A DNA stretch of 64,000 nucleotides, from the NCBI GenBank assembly GCA_030374805.1, contig JARGSG010000058.1:186001-250000 (forward strand), read 5' to 3'. Positions within the stretch are counted from its first letter, which is position 1; each line of letters opens with the position of its first letter. The notes beneath the pieces are model-generated. The model saw nothing but the letters and a program-made list of their open reading frames with translations, was not told the DNA's origin and ran no database searches. Origin of the DNA: Gracilaria gracilis. Taxonomy: Eukaryota; Rhodophyta; Florideophyceae; Gracilariales; Gracilariaceae. A program made the position numbers and the translations under genes. Positions 1-10,247 of this stretch are shown here, one piece after another.

Positions 1-871
1 CGAGGCTGCCATGGAGAACTCCCACCGTGCCTGGCATAAGTCGGGTTGTACTACATGAAGAATCCGCCGCGCGACCTGTGGAGCATCCTTGCTCCCGAAT
101 GGACTGTCCGTGTCGCGGCGTTCCTCCTTTGGGAGGCGTATGATCACTACAGGCTTTGGTTGTGCCGGAGATGATTCGCAGTTCCATTTGGAATTTGGAC
201 CTCACCGATGTTATCGGATCCATCCGCAACGCGTGGGAAGTGGTGCCCTTGGTGGAGGTCAACGACGGTGTCGAGTGGGACTCCGTGCCTCCCAGTCAGG
301 TCTATGAGGGTATCCGTCGGGTTACAAACCGGTCTCCTGGACGTGACGTTAGCGCCAGCGATTTGTATGCTTTGACCCATGAGAATGGGAGATAGCCACA
401 GCCACCGCGGCGCGAAAGAGCCGTCAGATCGATCGGAATATCCCAGAGGGCCATCCTCGCGGGTTTTTCTTCGTCGATGACGAGTAGGACGAGAACCCTG
501 ATGCGGCAGGAAGCCGTATGGACCAGGGAGAGGACAAGCAAATCGACGTGGTCGACGTAACCGGAGTTGATGGCGGATCCGCCGATGCGGCAGTGGAGGG
601 TACGTCCAACGCAGTTGGTGCGTGGCAGACCTCCGCTTCTGCGGGCGGGGTGGTTTCGAGTACCGTTCCGCAGGCGCTCGTGATGCGCAATTTCCTTCGC
701 GGCATGGGCGTGTCCGTGTCTGACTTGGCGCAGCTCCAGAGCCTGGCAGCTCATTGGTTCGCCCAAGATCGTTGGTCCGGTTCCGGACCGTCCGGCATCT
801 GGTCTACCTCCTTGGTGGAGGCTCCTGTTAGCCTTCATTGGTACCAATATGTAGCTTGGCCCAACCATTAA
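1..871 (+). pseudogene. antisense gene of element D (unknown function), fossil part
   Basis: Plus-strand coding remnants lie opposite D's pol and downstream of its chromodomain. Near 85-130 a translation gives a hydrophobic stretch around Glu-Trp-Thr-Val. It matches the Glu-Trp-Ala-Val motif in the same place in the antisense genes of element B (about 35290) and element A (about 7420). Further right, 156-395 and 518-871 correspond loosely to the C-terminal parts of those genes. No known domain is recognised. The gene is broken here and its start lies outside the window. Assignment rests on position, strand and the shared motif. Confidence 0.5.
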
Positions 872-1116
872 ATTTTTCTGGTTGCTACCGGCTTTAGCAA
901 ATTCTTTTCACCACTCTCCCTCCTCAGGGGGCAGCACTCTGCGAGGGGCTGCTGCACCTTCTTTAGGGGAGGTACCCCGCTTGAAGCGACAAATTCCAAT
1001 TCTTCAACTTCCTCTCCTTGGGCGTATTCTTCGTCTCCTTCTTCTATTCCACTGTATAATGGCTTGTCCGCCGCAGCCGCAAATTGTCCGCGTGAGCGGC
1101 ATAGTTGGTGTGGGCG

Positions 1117-1308
1117 TTAACCCACTTGGGCTTCATCGAGCGTGTTCGGTGTCGGCGTGCCTGTCCTCCGGTGGTACTGTAATACCTTCGAGCGAGGCAG
1201 GTGCTCGATTGGGTGGTGTGTGTCCTCCGAAGGAGGGTAGCGGTACCAACGGACTAGGTATAACAGCTCTCCAGTAGAGTCTTGTCCGTGCTTCACTATA
1301 CGGTCCAC
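1117..1308 (-). pseudogene. chromodomain of element D pol
   Basis: The translated segment has a chromodomain-type core: an Ile-Val-x-His start, then Tyr-Leu-Val-Arg-Trp-Tyr, then a His/Pro stretch and a Leu-Pro turn. Chromodomains at the integrase C-terminus are known to guide chromoviral integration to marked chromatin. Here it is separated from the integrase by about 1 kb of poorly conserved sequence, as it also partly is in element A. Confidence 0.7.
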
Positions 1309-2297
1309 TACAAACTCGCGTTCGTAGACACTCCGCTCTGGCGGCTACATCAACAAGTCCTCGCCCGAGGCGGTTGAGAGGTTCATATCAGAGTGGCAGT
1401 TTGTTCTTCCACTGTCGTGGCTGTTGCGGGTGATGGCCTCCGACTTCCGTTTCGGCGGCAACTCATCCTGTACACCAGGCCTCGGTCGTGTTTCCCAGGG
1501 AGCTCCTCGGAGTGTTATGCGCTCCGTTAAGAGGCCTAGAGCCCCTTGCTTGTGGAGTTGTTGCGGGATCCCGTCCCGACGTACTGAGAGCTTCCGGTGT
1601 TTCGGCGAGATCTTCCCGATCGACGGGGAACGAACCTCCGTGCGGGGGGCTAGCGAGCGGTGTTCCTTCACGTTCGTTTGACGACGGCAAGCTGTGTGGT
1701 TCCAACCGTCGTGGTGCCGTGGTGAGCCGTTTCAATTACGGAACTACCGTTTCTTGACAGCTCGTCACGCTCCGTGGCACTCCCCGTGGCACGCGTGTGC
1801 TCACGGCATGCACTGTCATGTGCATCGTCATCCTTCAAAAGAGGCGGTTCACACACGGTGCGTGGCTCGTGCCGCGCCGTGCGCGCGTCCAACATACTTG
1901 GCTTTTGTCCACCTAGAGTGGTGTCCATCTGTAACGATGTGGCCATGTGCTCTGCTGTTCCGGTTATGTCATCGGCTAAGTAGATTGCATCTCCCAAACT
2001 TAGGTTTGCCGTCACCGCATGGTCCCTAACAACCAATTTCGCTTCCGAGTGATCGGTTTCTTCCGCTGACGGGGCCACATCCGTCTTGTCTCCATTCAGC
2101 AGTAACGGTGCGTCACTGTGTTTGTTCCCGGACTTCGAGCTTTGAACGGCGCCGCTGCTGCTGCAGGTCTGCGCGTCCTCCGTCGGCGACGGCAATGCAC
2201 TAGCGATATCTTTCGCGTCGTGGCCCGCTGTCTCCGGATGCACAAGCCAAATAAGCGTAGAGCCTCTGCGTGCCGAGTCCGTTTGTAGCGACGACGA
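1309..2297. other. linker between integrase and chromodomain of element D; nothing recognised
   Basis: About 1 kb with long overlapping open stretches on both strands (for example 1668-2243 on the minus strand, low complexity, Ser/Thr/Glu rich). No domain is recognised. It most likely encoded the disordered integrase tail that links to the chromodomain. Confidence 0.4.
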
Positions 2298-3011
2298 CTA
2301 AGTCGATGATTCTATATACCCAGGCGTTGGCGTTTCGGCCGGGCGCCCACTGAGACAAGTCCGTGCGTTTCCCGTTCGCGATGGCAAAGCGACAACCACT
2401 CCGTTCTCAGCGGTGTCCCGCAAGGGTGCAGTATCCGTTTGCAATGGCATACACTGCGAAGAAGCAGCGTGATGAGAATGAGCGTCCCCCTCCCCCTCCT
2501 CAGCTGGAGCGACGGGGCCTGGAGCGATACTCCCAGTAGTGAGCACGATGCGTGTGTGCACATACGTATATAGCCCAATCTTTGGGGTACATTCCGACTC
2601 TGTAGGGAGGTCAGCCAAACCACGCGCGGCGTGCGGTAGAATTGACAAGCAGAGCGGTGCCTTGCTATTACGCGCCGGAGGCGCTTCCAGGGTAGTATTC
2701 GACGTGGTCGGTTCAGGACGAACTTCGCCCACGGTAGGATCCAGCGGTGGTGCCGGCGTAACGCGATCACGCGAGAATCGTTCGCGCTCACCCTTGACGT
2801 CAAGAACAACTGTAGTATCGGTAGCAGAAATGGCCCTGTAGAGACCGACCGCGATCAGAGAAAGCTTGTAGCGTTTCTCTTCTTCCGGATTGTAGTATTC
2901 TTTACGGAGAAAGACATAGCCACCCTCCCTGATGTGTGGGGCATTCTTTCGCACTCGTGCGAAGGCAAGTTTGCTCGTGGACGGCTTTCGACTTCTTGAT
3001 TTGCTGCCCAA
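2298..3011 (-). pseudogene. integrase C-terminal region of element D
   Basis: The first 60 or so residues read as the basic integrase tail typical of Ty3/gypsy: Gly-Gly-Tyr-Val-Phe-Leu-Arg, then a charged stretch and a Tyr-Lys-Leu-Ser segment, matching the GPF/GPY-type module that follows the catalytic core. The rest is Pro/Thr rich with no visible fold. It lies directly downstream of the integrase core fragment at 3211-3486 in pol order. Confidence 0.6.
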
Positions 3012-3210
3012 CTACGGGAATCATTTGCTCCAGCCATTGCTTCCACGCGTCCCTGTGTAGACGGAGTGAAGGGAACTTATCCAGCGTAGGTTGGGGCTCG
3101 ACAGCCACCGATTGTGGAACACGCAATGATACCAGTATGAATGGAGAGATCTGGGTAGTGCGATGTACCTGGGTATTTTAGGCATATGTCAACGCACCGG
3201 TGTAAAGATT

Positions 3211-5094
3211 TCATTCTGGAGCGTGGTCGGCGACGAAAATTCGCAGCGCATTAAGCATATTGTGATTGAAGCACTCCACTTGGCCGTTACTTTGCGGATG
3301 GTAGGTCGTATTAAACCAGTTCTTGCTGTCCCGTATACGGCACATGTCCTGGAAGAACTTCGCAGCGAATTGCGACCCATTATCCAATAGTGAATCAAGC
3401 GGCGGTCTGTATACAAAGACCCAGTGGGTTACCAATGCTTGCGCGACCGCACTGGCTGTGAAATTCGTCAAAGAACCGGTCCGCACGAACTTCTAAAAGC
3501 AGTCGGTTATGACAAGTAGAAACCGATTACCTCGGCGGTCCTGATAAACTTGCCGAGTATGTCAATCGCCAAAAACTCGAGTGGGGCGCTTGCGGGGAAG
3601 CGTACCAACTGTTTGGAGTATTTCGGCAGTTTGACGCGGTTTTTTGCACAATCAGAACAATCACGAGAAGTGGCATACGCATCAAATGCCGTAGCTGGCC
3701 AATAGAAGTCCTTTTTGAGGGGGTTGTACACTTTTCTTCCACCGAGGTGGGTCGAAAACTTTGCGTAATGCGACAGGTGCAAGACTCGAGATCGAAGCGA
3801 GTGAGGTACCACAATCTGTGGTCGGTCAGTAACCGTTCGAACCAAGAATCCTTGGTCGTTCATGACAAAAAACAGTTGAGCTCCACGGTTCAGACGGGCT
3901 CGAACCTTACTGCAAAACTGGTCCGTATGCTGTTCCTGAATCAATTCTTCGGGTGTTACCGGCACGAATGATCCTGGGACATGCTCCGTATCTGAAACGG
4001 CTAAGACAGCGTCATAGACCTGCCAACCTTCCGAATTTTCGTCCTCGGCGTCCTCCATGACAAAACATGGTATCTCCAGATTATCGACTGGCTCAGCTTC
4101 AGCCGTGGTCGCCAAGCGGGAAAGATCATCAGCCTGAGTGTTCAGGGTTCTTTTCTTGTACTGCACGTGGAAGTTGAATTCCGATAACCGGAGTCTCCAC
4201 CGCATCAAGTGGTCAGAAGGCTCCGCAATGGAGAGAAGCAATCGCAGGGCCGAATGGTCGGTATGGAGGGTAAAGTGAACTCCCATGAGGTACGGTCGCA
4301 AGGTCTAAAAAGCCCAGACGACTGCCAAGCACTCTTTCTCGGGTACCGAGTAATTTCTTTCATGCACGTTAGGGCTTCGAGACCAAAAACCAATTGGAAG
4401 TCGTTTGCCACTCTCCGTGGTCTGAAACAGGGCACAGCCGATCTGGAAATTGCTGCCATCCGTATCGATGGCGTACGGCAATCCGAGTTTCGGAAAGGAA
4501 AGAATTGGCGGCGACCTTACTGCCTCAATGAGCGATGAGGATGCCGTTGCCTCGCGTTCACCTAATGGTTCCAGTTTGACTGGCTGTCTCTTTCCCAAGA
4601 GTTCATTCAAAGCAGCTGCTATATCCGCGAAGTGCGGGATAAAACGACGGTAGACATTGCAAAGGCCGAGGAAGGATCGGAGTTCCGTTTCAGTCCGTGG
4701 GTGTTTAGCCTCCTTGAGGGACCGCACACGTACAGCGTCTATCGATAGCCGTCCCGGACGGATTATGTGGCCGAAATATTTCACGGTATCGGTAAAGAAC
4801 TCGCACTTATTCAACTTCAGTGTAATGCCTGCATTTCGTAGGACTCGCATCACTTCTATAACATGGGTCAAGTGCATCACTTCTCTAACATGGGTCAAGT
4901 GCTCGTCTAGGTTACTGGAGAACACAAAGATTTCATCCAGGTATACCAGGCACGTCTTTCACTTAAAGGGGGCAAGAAAAATATCCACTGCTCTCTGGAA
5001 AGTGGCTGGGGCGTTCGTGAGCCCAAAGGACATCCGGTTGAACCGTTATAGTCCTTGATTGTCATACAAATACCGATAAGGTGTGGGTTCCGCA
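3211..5094 (-). pseudogene. pol of element D: reverse transcriptase, RNase H, integrase (fossil)
   Basis: From right to left on the minus strand: part of the reverse transcriptase fingers/palm (4907-5094, with a Tyr-Thr-Trp-Met remnant of the YLDD site); the connection and thumb (4305-4925, motifs Phe-Leu-Gly-Leu-Cys-Asn-Val-Tyr-Arg-Arg-Phe); RNase H (4205-4400, Thr-Asp-Gly-Ser and later Thr-Asp-His-Ser-Ala-Leu-Arg); the integrase zinc-binding region (around 3600-3750, Cys-x2-Cys); and the integrase core (3211-3486, Asp-Asn-Gly-Ser-Gln-Phe and Tyr-His-Pro-Gln-Ser-Asn-Gly-Gln-Val-Glu). All belong to the Ty3/gypsy family. Several breaks; not functional. Confidence 0.9.
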
Positions 5095-5560
5095 TGTTAG
5101 AGGGAGCGCGCGAGGGCTCAACCTAAAAGGAAAAAACAAACAAACAATATGGTAGTAGGGCACCTGAAACCCGCAGAAGCAAACTGCGGGGCCACTAGTG
5201 TAGACCTTGTAGGTGTACGGTAGTAGACATCGACGCGCGGTAAAACCTGAATAGTAATAGATTAGCAAGTGACCAAGGTGGTATAGTTACTGCCCTAATG
5301 GTGCCTGACTTTACAATACCTGAGGGGGAAGGCGAGGTGCAACAAAGTATATACAAGGTGCACCGACGTTGATCTCCCACGCGCGGATGAGGTCATCGGC
5401 TGCGCCCATGACCTACTGTCATGGGCCAGCAATGTTAAGCTAAACTAAATTAGAAATTAGAAAATAGGAAAAATAAAATACCAATTGGATGCAGTGCAGC
5501 TAACAAGGCGCACAATTAGACCCACATGGCCCCAACCCACTGAGGTCTCATTGTACTACA
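5095..5560 (-). repeat. probable LTR, 466 bp (assigned tentatively to element A, 3' end)
   Basis: The segment begins TGTTAGAGGG and ends TTGTACTACA, with the TG...CA ends of LTRs. Its right side is followed by a pyrimidine run (CCCCCTTCCT), which on the minus strand is a polypurine tract directly before a 3' LTR. Element B has the same arrangement. Its length is close to B's 478 bp. Its left edge cuts element D. The sequence does not match well the LTR next to A's gag (49206-49853), so the pairing is uncertain. Confidence 0.55.
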
Positions 5561-6132
5561 GACCCCCTTCCTACCTAGAGCCTCGCCTTCGTGGCTCCTA
5601 GATCATCTTACCAAGTTGGTTGCATTGTCGTACCAATTTGGTCAACGGCGAAGCCATCGTGCCATTTCGCACGGTGCGTCGCACCTGCTTGGCGATACGC
5701 AGCGTACCAGTCCACCCTCCTGCTCATCACAACCAGCGGCCTCCTCATTCCCATCTGTGGCTTGGGGGCGACGCGCGCCCATTGTATACCTCCAGCGTTC
5801 GACCATTAGTATGCGTCTGCGTACAACTTTACGGTTCCACGGTTTTGATTGCCTTTCCCGCGCCGGCCTACCCATTGGGGTTCGTGGTCGACCTTTGTGC
5901 TCCTGTGCGCACTGTACCGTGAAGGATTGTGACGCCCACTTGGTTGCGGCGTGTCTCGCTGTCTCTTTTGAGGTTCCGTCTTCGTCTCTTCGAGGTACTG
6001 CTGCCGCCCCCTTGTGGTTGTTTTACCGTCACCATTATCGGTTGCGTTCTTTTGTTCTACCCCTTTGAGGCTTGTATGTACTGGCTCGGGCCTTTATAAC
6101 CTCTCGCCCACTCGACACGGCTAAAACCATCC
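5561..6132. other. internal region of element A between LTR and antisense gene
   Basis: About 570 bp with a pyrimidine tract at its left edge and otherwise no recognised feature. It is mixed-composition sequence with short open frames on both strands. It probably holds the upstream region of the antisense gene that starts near 6133. Confidence 0.4.
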
Positions 6133-7459
6133 ATGGTGACCCCCGATCCCTACCAAAACCACGTGGGTAGCCCTGGTACTGGCGTACGAGCTCGCACCTG
6201 TAGTGGTAAACGTCGCTTGTCGGTTCTCCATGTTGGTCAGTCGGAAGAGGTATCCCCAAGGCACGACACGCTGGCGGCGGCCAATGCCGATACCTTGATG
6301 GTCGAAGATGCGTGGAGCCCCAAACGGGTGGAGGTTTTGAGCATCAGTTCTGGCGATTCACCAATTGGGGATAAAGAGCCAATTCGGTTCACCCCTGCGG
6401 TTGAGTGCCCGTCATCTCAACCAATCCCTCGCGGTCATCATGGCAATATGTCAGAGCCCAGTCCTTCGCGCGGTCGTGGAAGCGGCATTACGAAGTCTGG
6501 CTCAAGCGTTGCTTCGTTGTACTATACTCGCATCCCAACAGGTTTTCGGAACCAGCCAGTTCAGTTTTCTTCCCACCAACCTCAAGGGATTTATGAATGG
6601 ATCCAATATCCGTATGGTCTGGAGCCCGAGAGTCCTCGCCGGATTTCTTATTATGGTTTGGAACAGTTCACCATGGCCAATTGGAACGTTTCCCAACATG
6701 CTACCTTCGGGATCGATCCAAAGATGGTTTCGCAAGCGACGTTGTACCGCCGAGATTTGCCAGTGGCGCCGGGGAACACTTCGCTTCCCGGCGTCTTGCG
6801 ACGTCCAAATCTGAATACCTACTTGGGTTTGTTTGGTTGGGATTGTGAGCGTCTCCGCTCAGTCCCCCAGACGCTCCACCGTCGGGATAAGGAGTCTCAA
6901 CCTCTTCAGGGTCTGTTGGAGTGCTACGGAAGTCGCCAACGGCACAAACCAATGAGGTATTTCATTCCCCCGCTATATCTTAGCGACTTGCGGTACGTCC
7001 GTATTGAACCGCGGCTCTACTATTACCGACGACTGGTTGTGAAGATTTGTCAATGTGACTCCCTCTCGCAGCAGTACCTTGCGGCTTCTACACATTTGGT
7101 GTGCTTCGACAGGCCCTACAATACCATAAATTGAGCCAACCGTCGTAGTTGGGGTGTGGATGCCTCCACGCAGGCTCGCATCCGCACCCGGTCCAGCTTC
7201 AACCGCGTCATGCACGGGTTCCACAACGTAGATTTCTTCTCTCAACCCAGTAAGGGACGGAACTTTTGGCATGTGGCCCGACCCGAGTGGTGAAATGCCT
7301 ATGAGGTGCCGATGTCGCTTAGCGTCCAAACTCCACCAGTAGTGGCCTACTTTGGGAACTATATCACCCGTAACCACGTTCGGTATTACCTCATTTGGTC
7401 GATTGCCCTCGCGGAGTGGGCCGTATTGGTGGCCGTCCTGGCTCTGCAGGCTGGCCGTG
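6133..7459 (+). pseudogene. antisense gene of element A, 5' part (interrupted by transposon Y)
   Basis: An open frame of 333 codons (6133-7134) and the coding-like sequence after it lie on the plus strand, opposite A's gag-pol. The part around 6660-6760 resembles the B antisense protein near its Asp-Ile-Pro segment. Just before 7460 the translation contains the Glu-Trp-Ala-Val motif within a hydrophobic stretch, as in B and D. The gene is then cut by the end of DNA transposon Y and resumes at 15407, flanked by the TG duplication. No known domain is recognised; broken. Confidence 0.6.
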
Positions 7460-7570
7460 CGTCGGTGTTCTCGGAATGCTAGTTTACTATGCTAGATCGC
7501 TAGTTGTGAAAATAAAAGTCCAAAAAAACTAGCATTTTTGCCGTTTGCGCTAGTTGGCAAGGCAAAAAAA
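7460..7570 (+). repeat. left terminal and subterminal repeats of transposon Y
   Basis: Terminus CGTCGGTGTTCTCGG followed by several GCTAGT/ACTAGC motifs in both orientations (ATGCTAGTTT, ATCGCTAGTT, AACTAGCATT, GCGCTAGTTG). The same block opens X at 21174 and, inverted, closes Z at 45925 and its duplicate at 54887. In CACTA-type elements, subterminal motif arrays are transposase binding sites; that role is inferred here. Confidence 0.8.
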
Positions 7571-7729
7571 TTTTATTTTGGAAACTACGTTTCCCTTCAG
7601 TGCAGTTCAAACTTCACTTCCTGGATTTGAAGGCTAGTTTGCAGTTCTTCTGCCACCGCTCGTAACTTTACATTCCCCACATTCGTCAAAAACACTCTAA
7701 AAAATTACGAACCCACCACCAGCGCTCCC

Positions 7730-8971
7730 TTATTCTAACCCTGCATTCGGATCCTGAGTCTCAGTTTCCCTAAACGTCAAGTTGAAGAACTGCAACTGAA
7801 CACTCTCTCCATTCTCGTACACCCTGCTAGCCCCAAACCAGCTTCCAACCCCTCCCAGCCTCTTCTCCTCCTGCTCCTCCAGGATGCGCTCCGCCGTTCG
7901 AACAGCCGCCGCCGCACTACCAAACCCAACTAGTGGCGCTCCACCCGGCAGCTGCCGCGGCACACAAACACCATCATCGTCGTCCACCATGACTCCACCC
8001 TTTCGCCTCTTCCTCAGCCGACTTCCCCCAACCTCCCGTCCATTTCCTTCTCCGCTCCTCCCCCTCACACACCCACGTCCACCACGAGAGCCAGGCATCA
8101 CCGGTGACCATTTCTCTCTTCCCGCCTGCCTCCCAACGCCTCCTTTCCTCACCAGCTCCTTCACCTCCAACAACAATTGGCACGCCTTATCCACCTGTCC
8201 CACTTGCGCCTCCAACACCTCCACACGTTCCCTCAGCCCCATATTCTCCCTTCTCAGCGTCACCAGCTCCCTCCCAACGCACTCTACCATCCCACTCACA
8301 TGCCTTCCAGTCCCTTTTCCAGCCAACTTCATCCTTTTCCGAATCTTCGAAATCAAATCCATTGGCACCCCAATCTCCGACACACTCAGTACCACCCCTC
8401 CCATCTCACCAACCATTTCAGAAAGCCAGTCCTCCAAATGCTCCTTCAGATCCCCTCCAAGCCTCCTCAACCGCTTCTCCATCTCCGCCGTAAACCTCCT
8501 CTCCGGTCTCCCATCCCCTCCACCCCCATCACCGCCACCTCCCTCTCTATCCCCACTTCCCTCCTTCTCCCCCACGCAAACCTTGTCCCCACCCTCCTCC
8601 TTTTTTCCCGGTGGCGCCTCTGGTACTTCCGTCCGGTGAAGCAGAGCCACTAGCTCCTCGTCCTCGACGTACCCATTCGGTATCGCAGAAATAAACGGCA
8701 GTTCACGATAATGAAGATAGATAAGAACAAGCGAGATCAACCCAACCGTTGCAGCACTCCCCCCCCACTCCGCACAAACCTGGCTCTGTCGGCCCCACAC
8801 CCACTTGCGCTGCACAACCCTTTGTACTCCATTCATATCCAATACTATTTGCCGCCATTCCGCACAATTTCCATTTTTGTCCTTGAAATCTGCACATTTT
8901 CCCAACCTCGGTCCATACCATATCCCAATGAAACCCCTGATGCACCACCTCTCAAGTACTAACGGCACCAT
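7730..8971 (-). CDS. coiled-coil protein with hydrophobic segment, transposon Y cargo
   Basis: Intact 413-codon frame. Residues about 1-75 are Cys/Trp rich. Around 70-90 there is a hydrophobic segment (Ala-Thr-Val-Gly-Leu-Ile-Ser-Leu-Val-Leu-Ile-Tyr) that could be a membrane anchor. Then come an acidic/Gly-rich linker, a helical region with heptad-like Leu spacing (about 235-275, predicted coiled coil), a basic stretch rich in Arg/Gly/Lys and a conserved C-terminus. No enzyme motif is seen and the function is unknown. Damaged copies lie beside the same terminus in X (21456-22640), Z (44330-45655) and the Z duplicate (53292-54617), so it is a regular component of this transposon family. The opposite strand shows long Pro/Ser-rich frames that are shadows. 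Confidence 0.75.
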   Translation of the reverse strand: MVPLVLERWCIRGFIGIWYGPRLGKCADFKDKNGNCAEWRQIVLDMNGVQRVVQRKWVWGRQSQVCAEWGGSAATVGLISLVLIYLHYRELPFISAIPNGYVEDEELVALLHRTEVPEAPPGKKEEGGDKVCVGEKEGSGDREGGGGDGGGGDGRPERRFTAEMEKRLRRLGGDLKEHLEDWLSEMVGEMGGVVLSVSEIGVPMDLISKIRKRMKLAGKGTGRHVSGMVECVGRELVTLRRENMGLRERVEVLEAQVGQVDKACQLLLEVKELVRKGGVGRQAGREKWSPVMPGSRGGRGCVRGRSGEGNGREVGGSRLRKRRKGGVMVDDDDGVCVPRQLPGGAPLVGFGSAAAAVRTAERILEEQEEKRLGGVGSWFGASRVYENGESVQLQFFNLTFRETETQDPNAGLE

Positions 8972-9250
8972 AAACTCTTACTTTCTATGCTTTATTTCAC
9001 TGCATACCTTCTCATAAAAACACTCTTTGACCATACCTCCTCTACAGCCCTGCTGCCCATTTCTTGCCATAACGGAATCATACAAATCCCCTTATCCCCT
9101 GGAAAACTTTTTTCCATGACCAAAACAACAGCCCAGTCGTGTACTTAAAGCTTTCCCCACTCCTCAGAATGTAGACCACTTTCCTTTCAGAGCTACCAGC
9201 ACCAGACAGCTTCCAACAGCCCATGCCTTCAATCAAACAAACTCATCGAA
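8972..9250. promoter_or_regulatory. shared upstream region between divergent cargo genes
   Basis: The coiled-coil gene is read leftwards from 8971 and the reductase gene rightwards from 9251, so this 280-bp AT-rich stretch must hold both start regions. No specific element is recognised. In Z the LTR element B is inserted in the equivalent region. Confidence 0.4.
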
Positions 9251-10081
9251 ATGAGCTCCCATTCATCTTCCCACCGTTCTACAATCATCCCAGCTGTTGT
9301 CATAGGTAGAGGCCATATTTGCATCATGCTTTACAACAATGGTTCCCCTCGAGAAACCTCTCTCTCCATCGAGGGCTTCATTTCCGCAGATTGCCTTCCC
9401 CTAGGTCCAATCTTCTTCTGTGGCATGAACGACCTTCTCGAAAAAGTAATTCTATCGTGTTCAGCATCACGAGCAGAAAACTTGGTTTTCATCCAGAATG
9501 GCCACATTCTTCCCATCCGTTCCCAACACGGAATTGAGCACCGCACACGAGCCGCTCTTTACATCGCCGTTCCAACTGTCGGCGCCTCCCCACAAGATGG
9601 TGTCACGCCTCTCTCTCCCAATGATCTAACCACAGCCACCGGAAATTGAGCTCTGGCAATAGCTGAACGCCTCTGAACCGCAGGTCTCACTTGCAGTATC
9701 GTCGACGAAAACGCCTTTTCCAAGTCTTACTACCAAAACCTCGTTTGGATCTCTTCCTTCAATCTCGTCGGTTCTTCATTTGGATTCGTTACCATGCATG
9801 AAGGGGCTACCAAGTACGAAACTATTGTCTCAACTATAATGAAGGAGCTTCTAGGGATAGTCACCTTCAACACAGGTCTCTCCTTCAATATCCCTTCTAC
9901 AGTGGAATCCCTTCTGAACTATGGCACCACCCTTACTTTCTTACCAGCCTCTTTCTCGGAGTATGAATCCAGAAATGCTTACTTCTATCTCCCCTCCGCA
10001 GATGAAAAACTAGCCGGAGGGCAGGACCCTGCCCCTTTCCACACCAACTATGTCAATGTTCTTAGACATCACATTCTCTAG
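9251..10081 (+). pseudogene. ketopantoate-reductase-like (PanE/ApbA family) gene, transposon Y cargo
   Basis: One reading frame of 277 codons, split by two in-frame TGA codons (9647-9649, 9674-9676). An N-terminal Rossmann-type strand and loop (Val-Val-Ile-Gly-Arg-Gly-His-Ile, residues about 16-23) is followed by Pro-Ile-Phe-Phe-Cys-Gly-Met-Asn-Asp-Leu-Leu and by Leu-Val-Phe-Ile-Gln-Asn-Gly (about 79-85). That pattern resembles NAD(P)-binding ketopantoate-reductase-like proteins of algae and plants. The C-terminal half (Leu-Val-Trp-Ile-Ser-Ser-Phe-Asn-Leu-Val-Gly) fits the helical domain of that family. The canonical GxGxxG is altered. Transposon Z carries a second copy at 32906-33700 that lacks stops at these two sites. 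Family assignment is from memory of the motifs, so moderate. Confidence 0.5.
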
Positions 10082-10247
10082 TAATTAGAACAAATTGTAA
10101 ACCTCGTACTCGTTGCAACTACACACACAACCCGTTTTTGTTCTTCAATTCTTTTTAAGTTGCGGCTTAACCAAATCACCTGTTCACTTTTTATGTCAAG
10201 TCTCTATCACAAACAAACACAACAGTATAAGTGCTACCACATGATAC

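Larger units (their letters stand above)
1..5094 (-). mobile_element. LTR element D, 3' half (Ty3/gypsy with chromodomain), fossil
   Basis: Minus-strand pol remnants run from the right edge leftwards in the order reverse transcriptase, RNase H, integrase, chromodomain, followed at 1-871 by an antisense coding stretch. This order is typical of chromovirus-like Ty3/gypsy elements. Gag, protease, the 5' LTR and the 3' LTR are not in the window: the right side stops abruptly at 5094 against an LTR that belongs to another element, and the left side runs off the window. The copy is broken in several places and looks old. The truncation at 5094 is best explained by insertion of the neighbouring LTR element into D's reverse transcriptase. 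Confidence 0.85.

Noticed and set aside
7884-8639. Plus-strand 251-codon Pro/Ser-rich frame (and similar at 21594-22361, 44953-45603, 53915-54565)
   Set aside because: Exact antisense shadow of the coiled-coil gene; composition follows from its Gly/Arg/Glu-rich codons.
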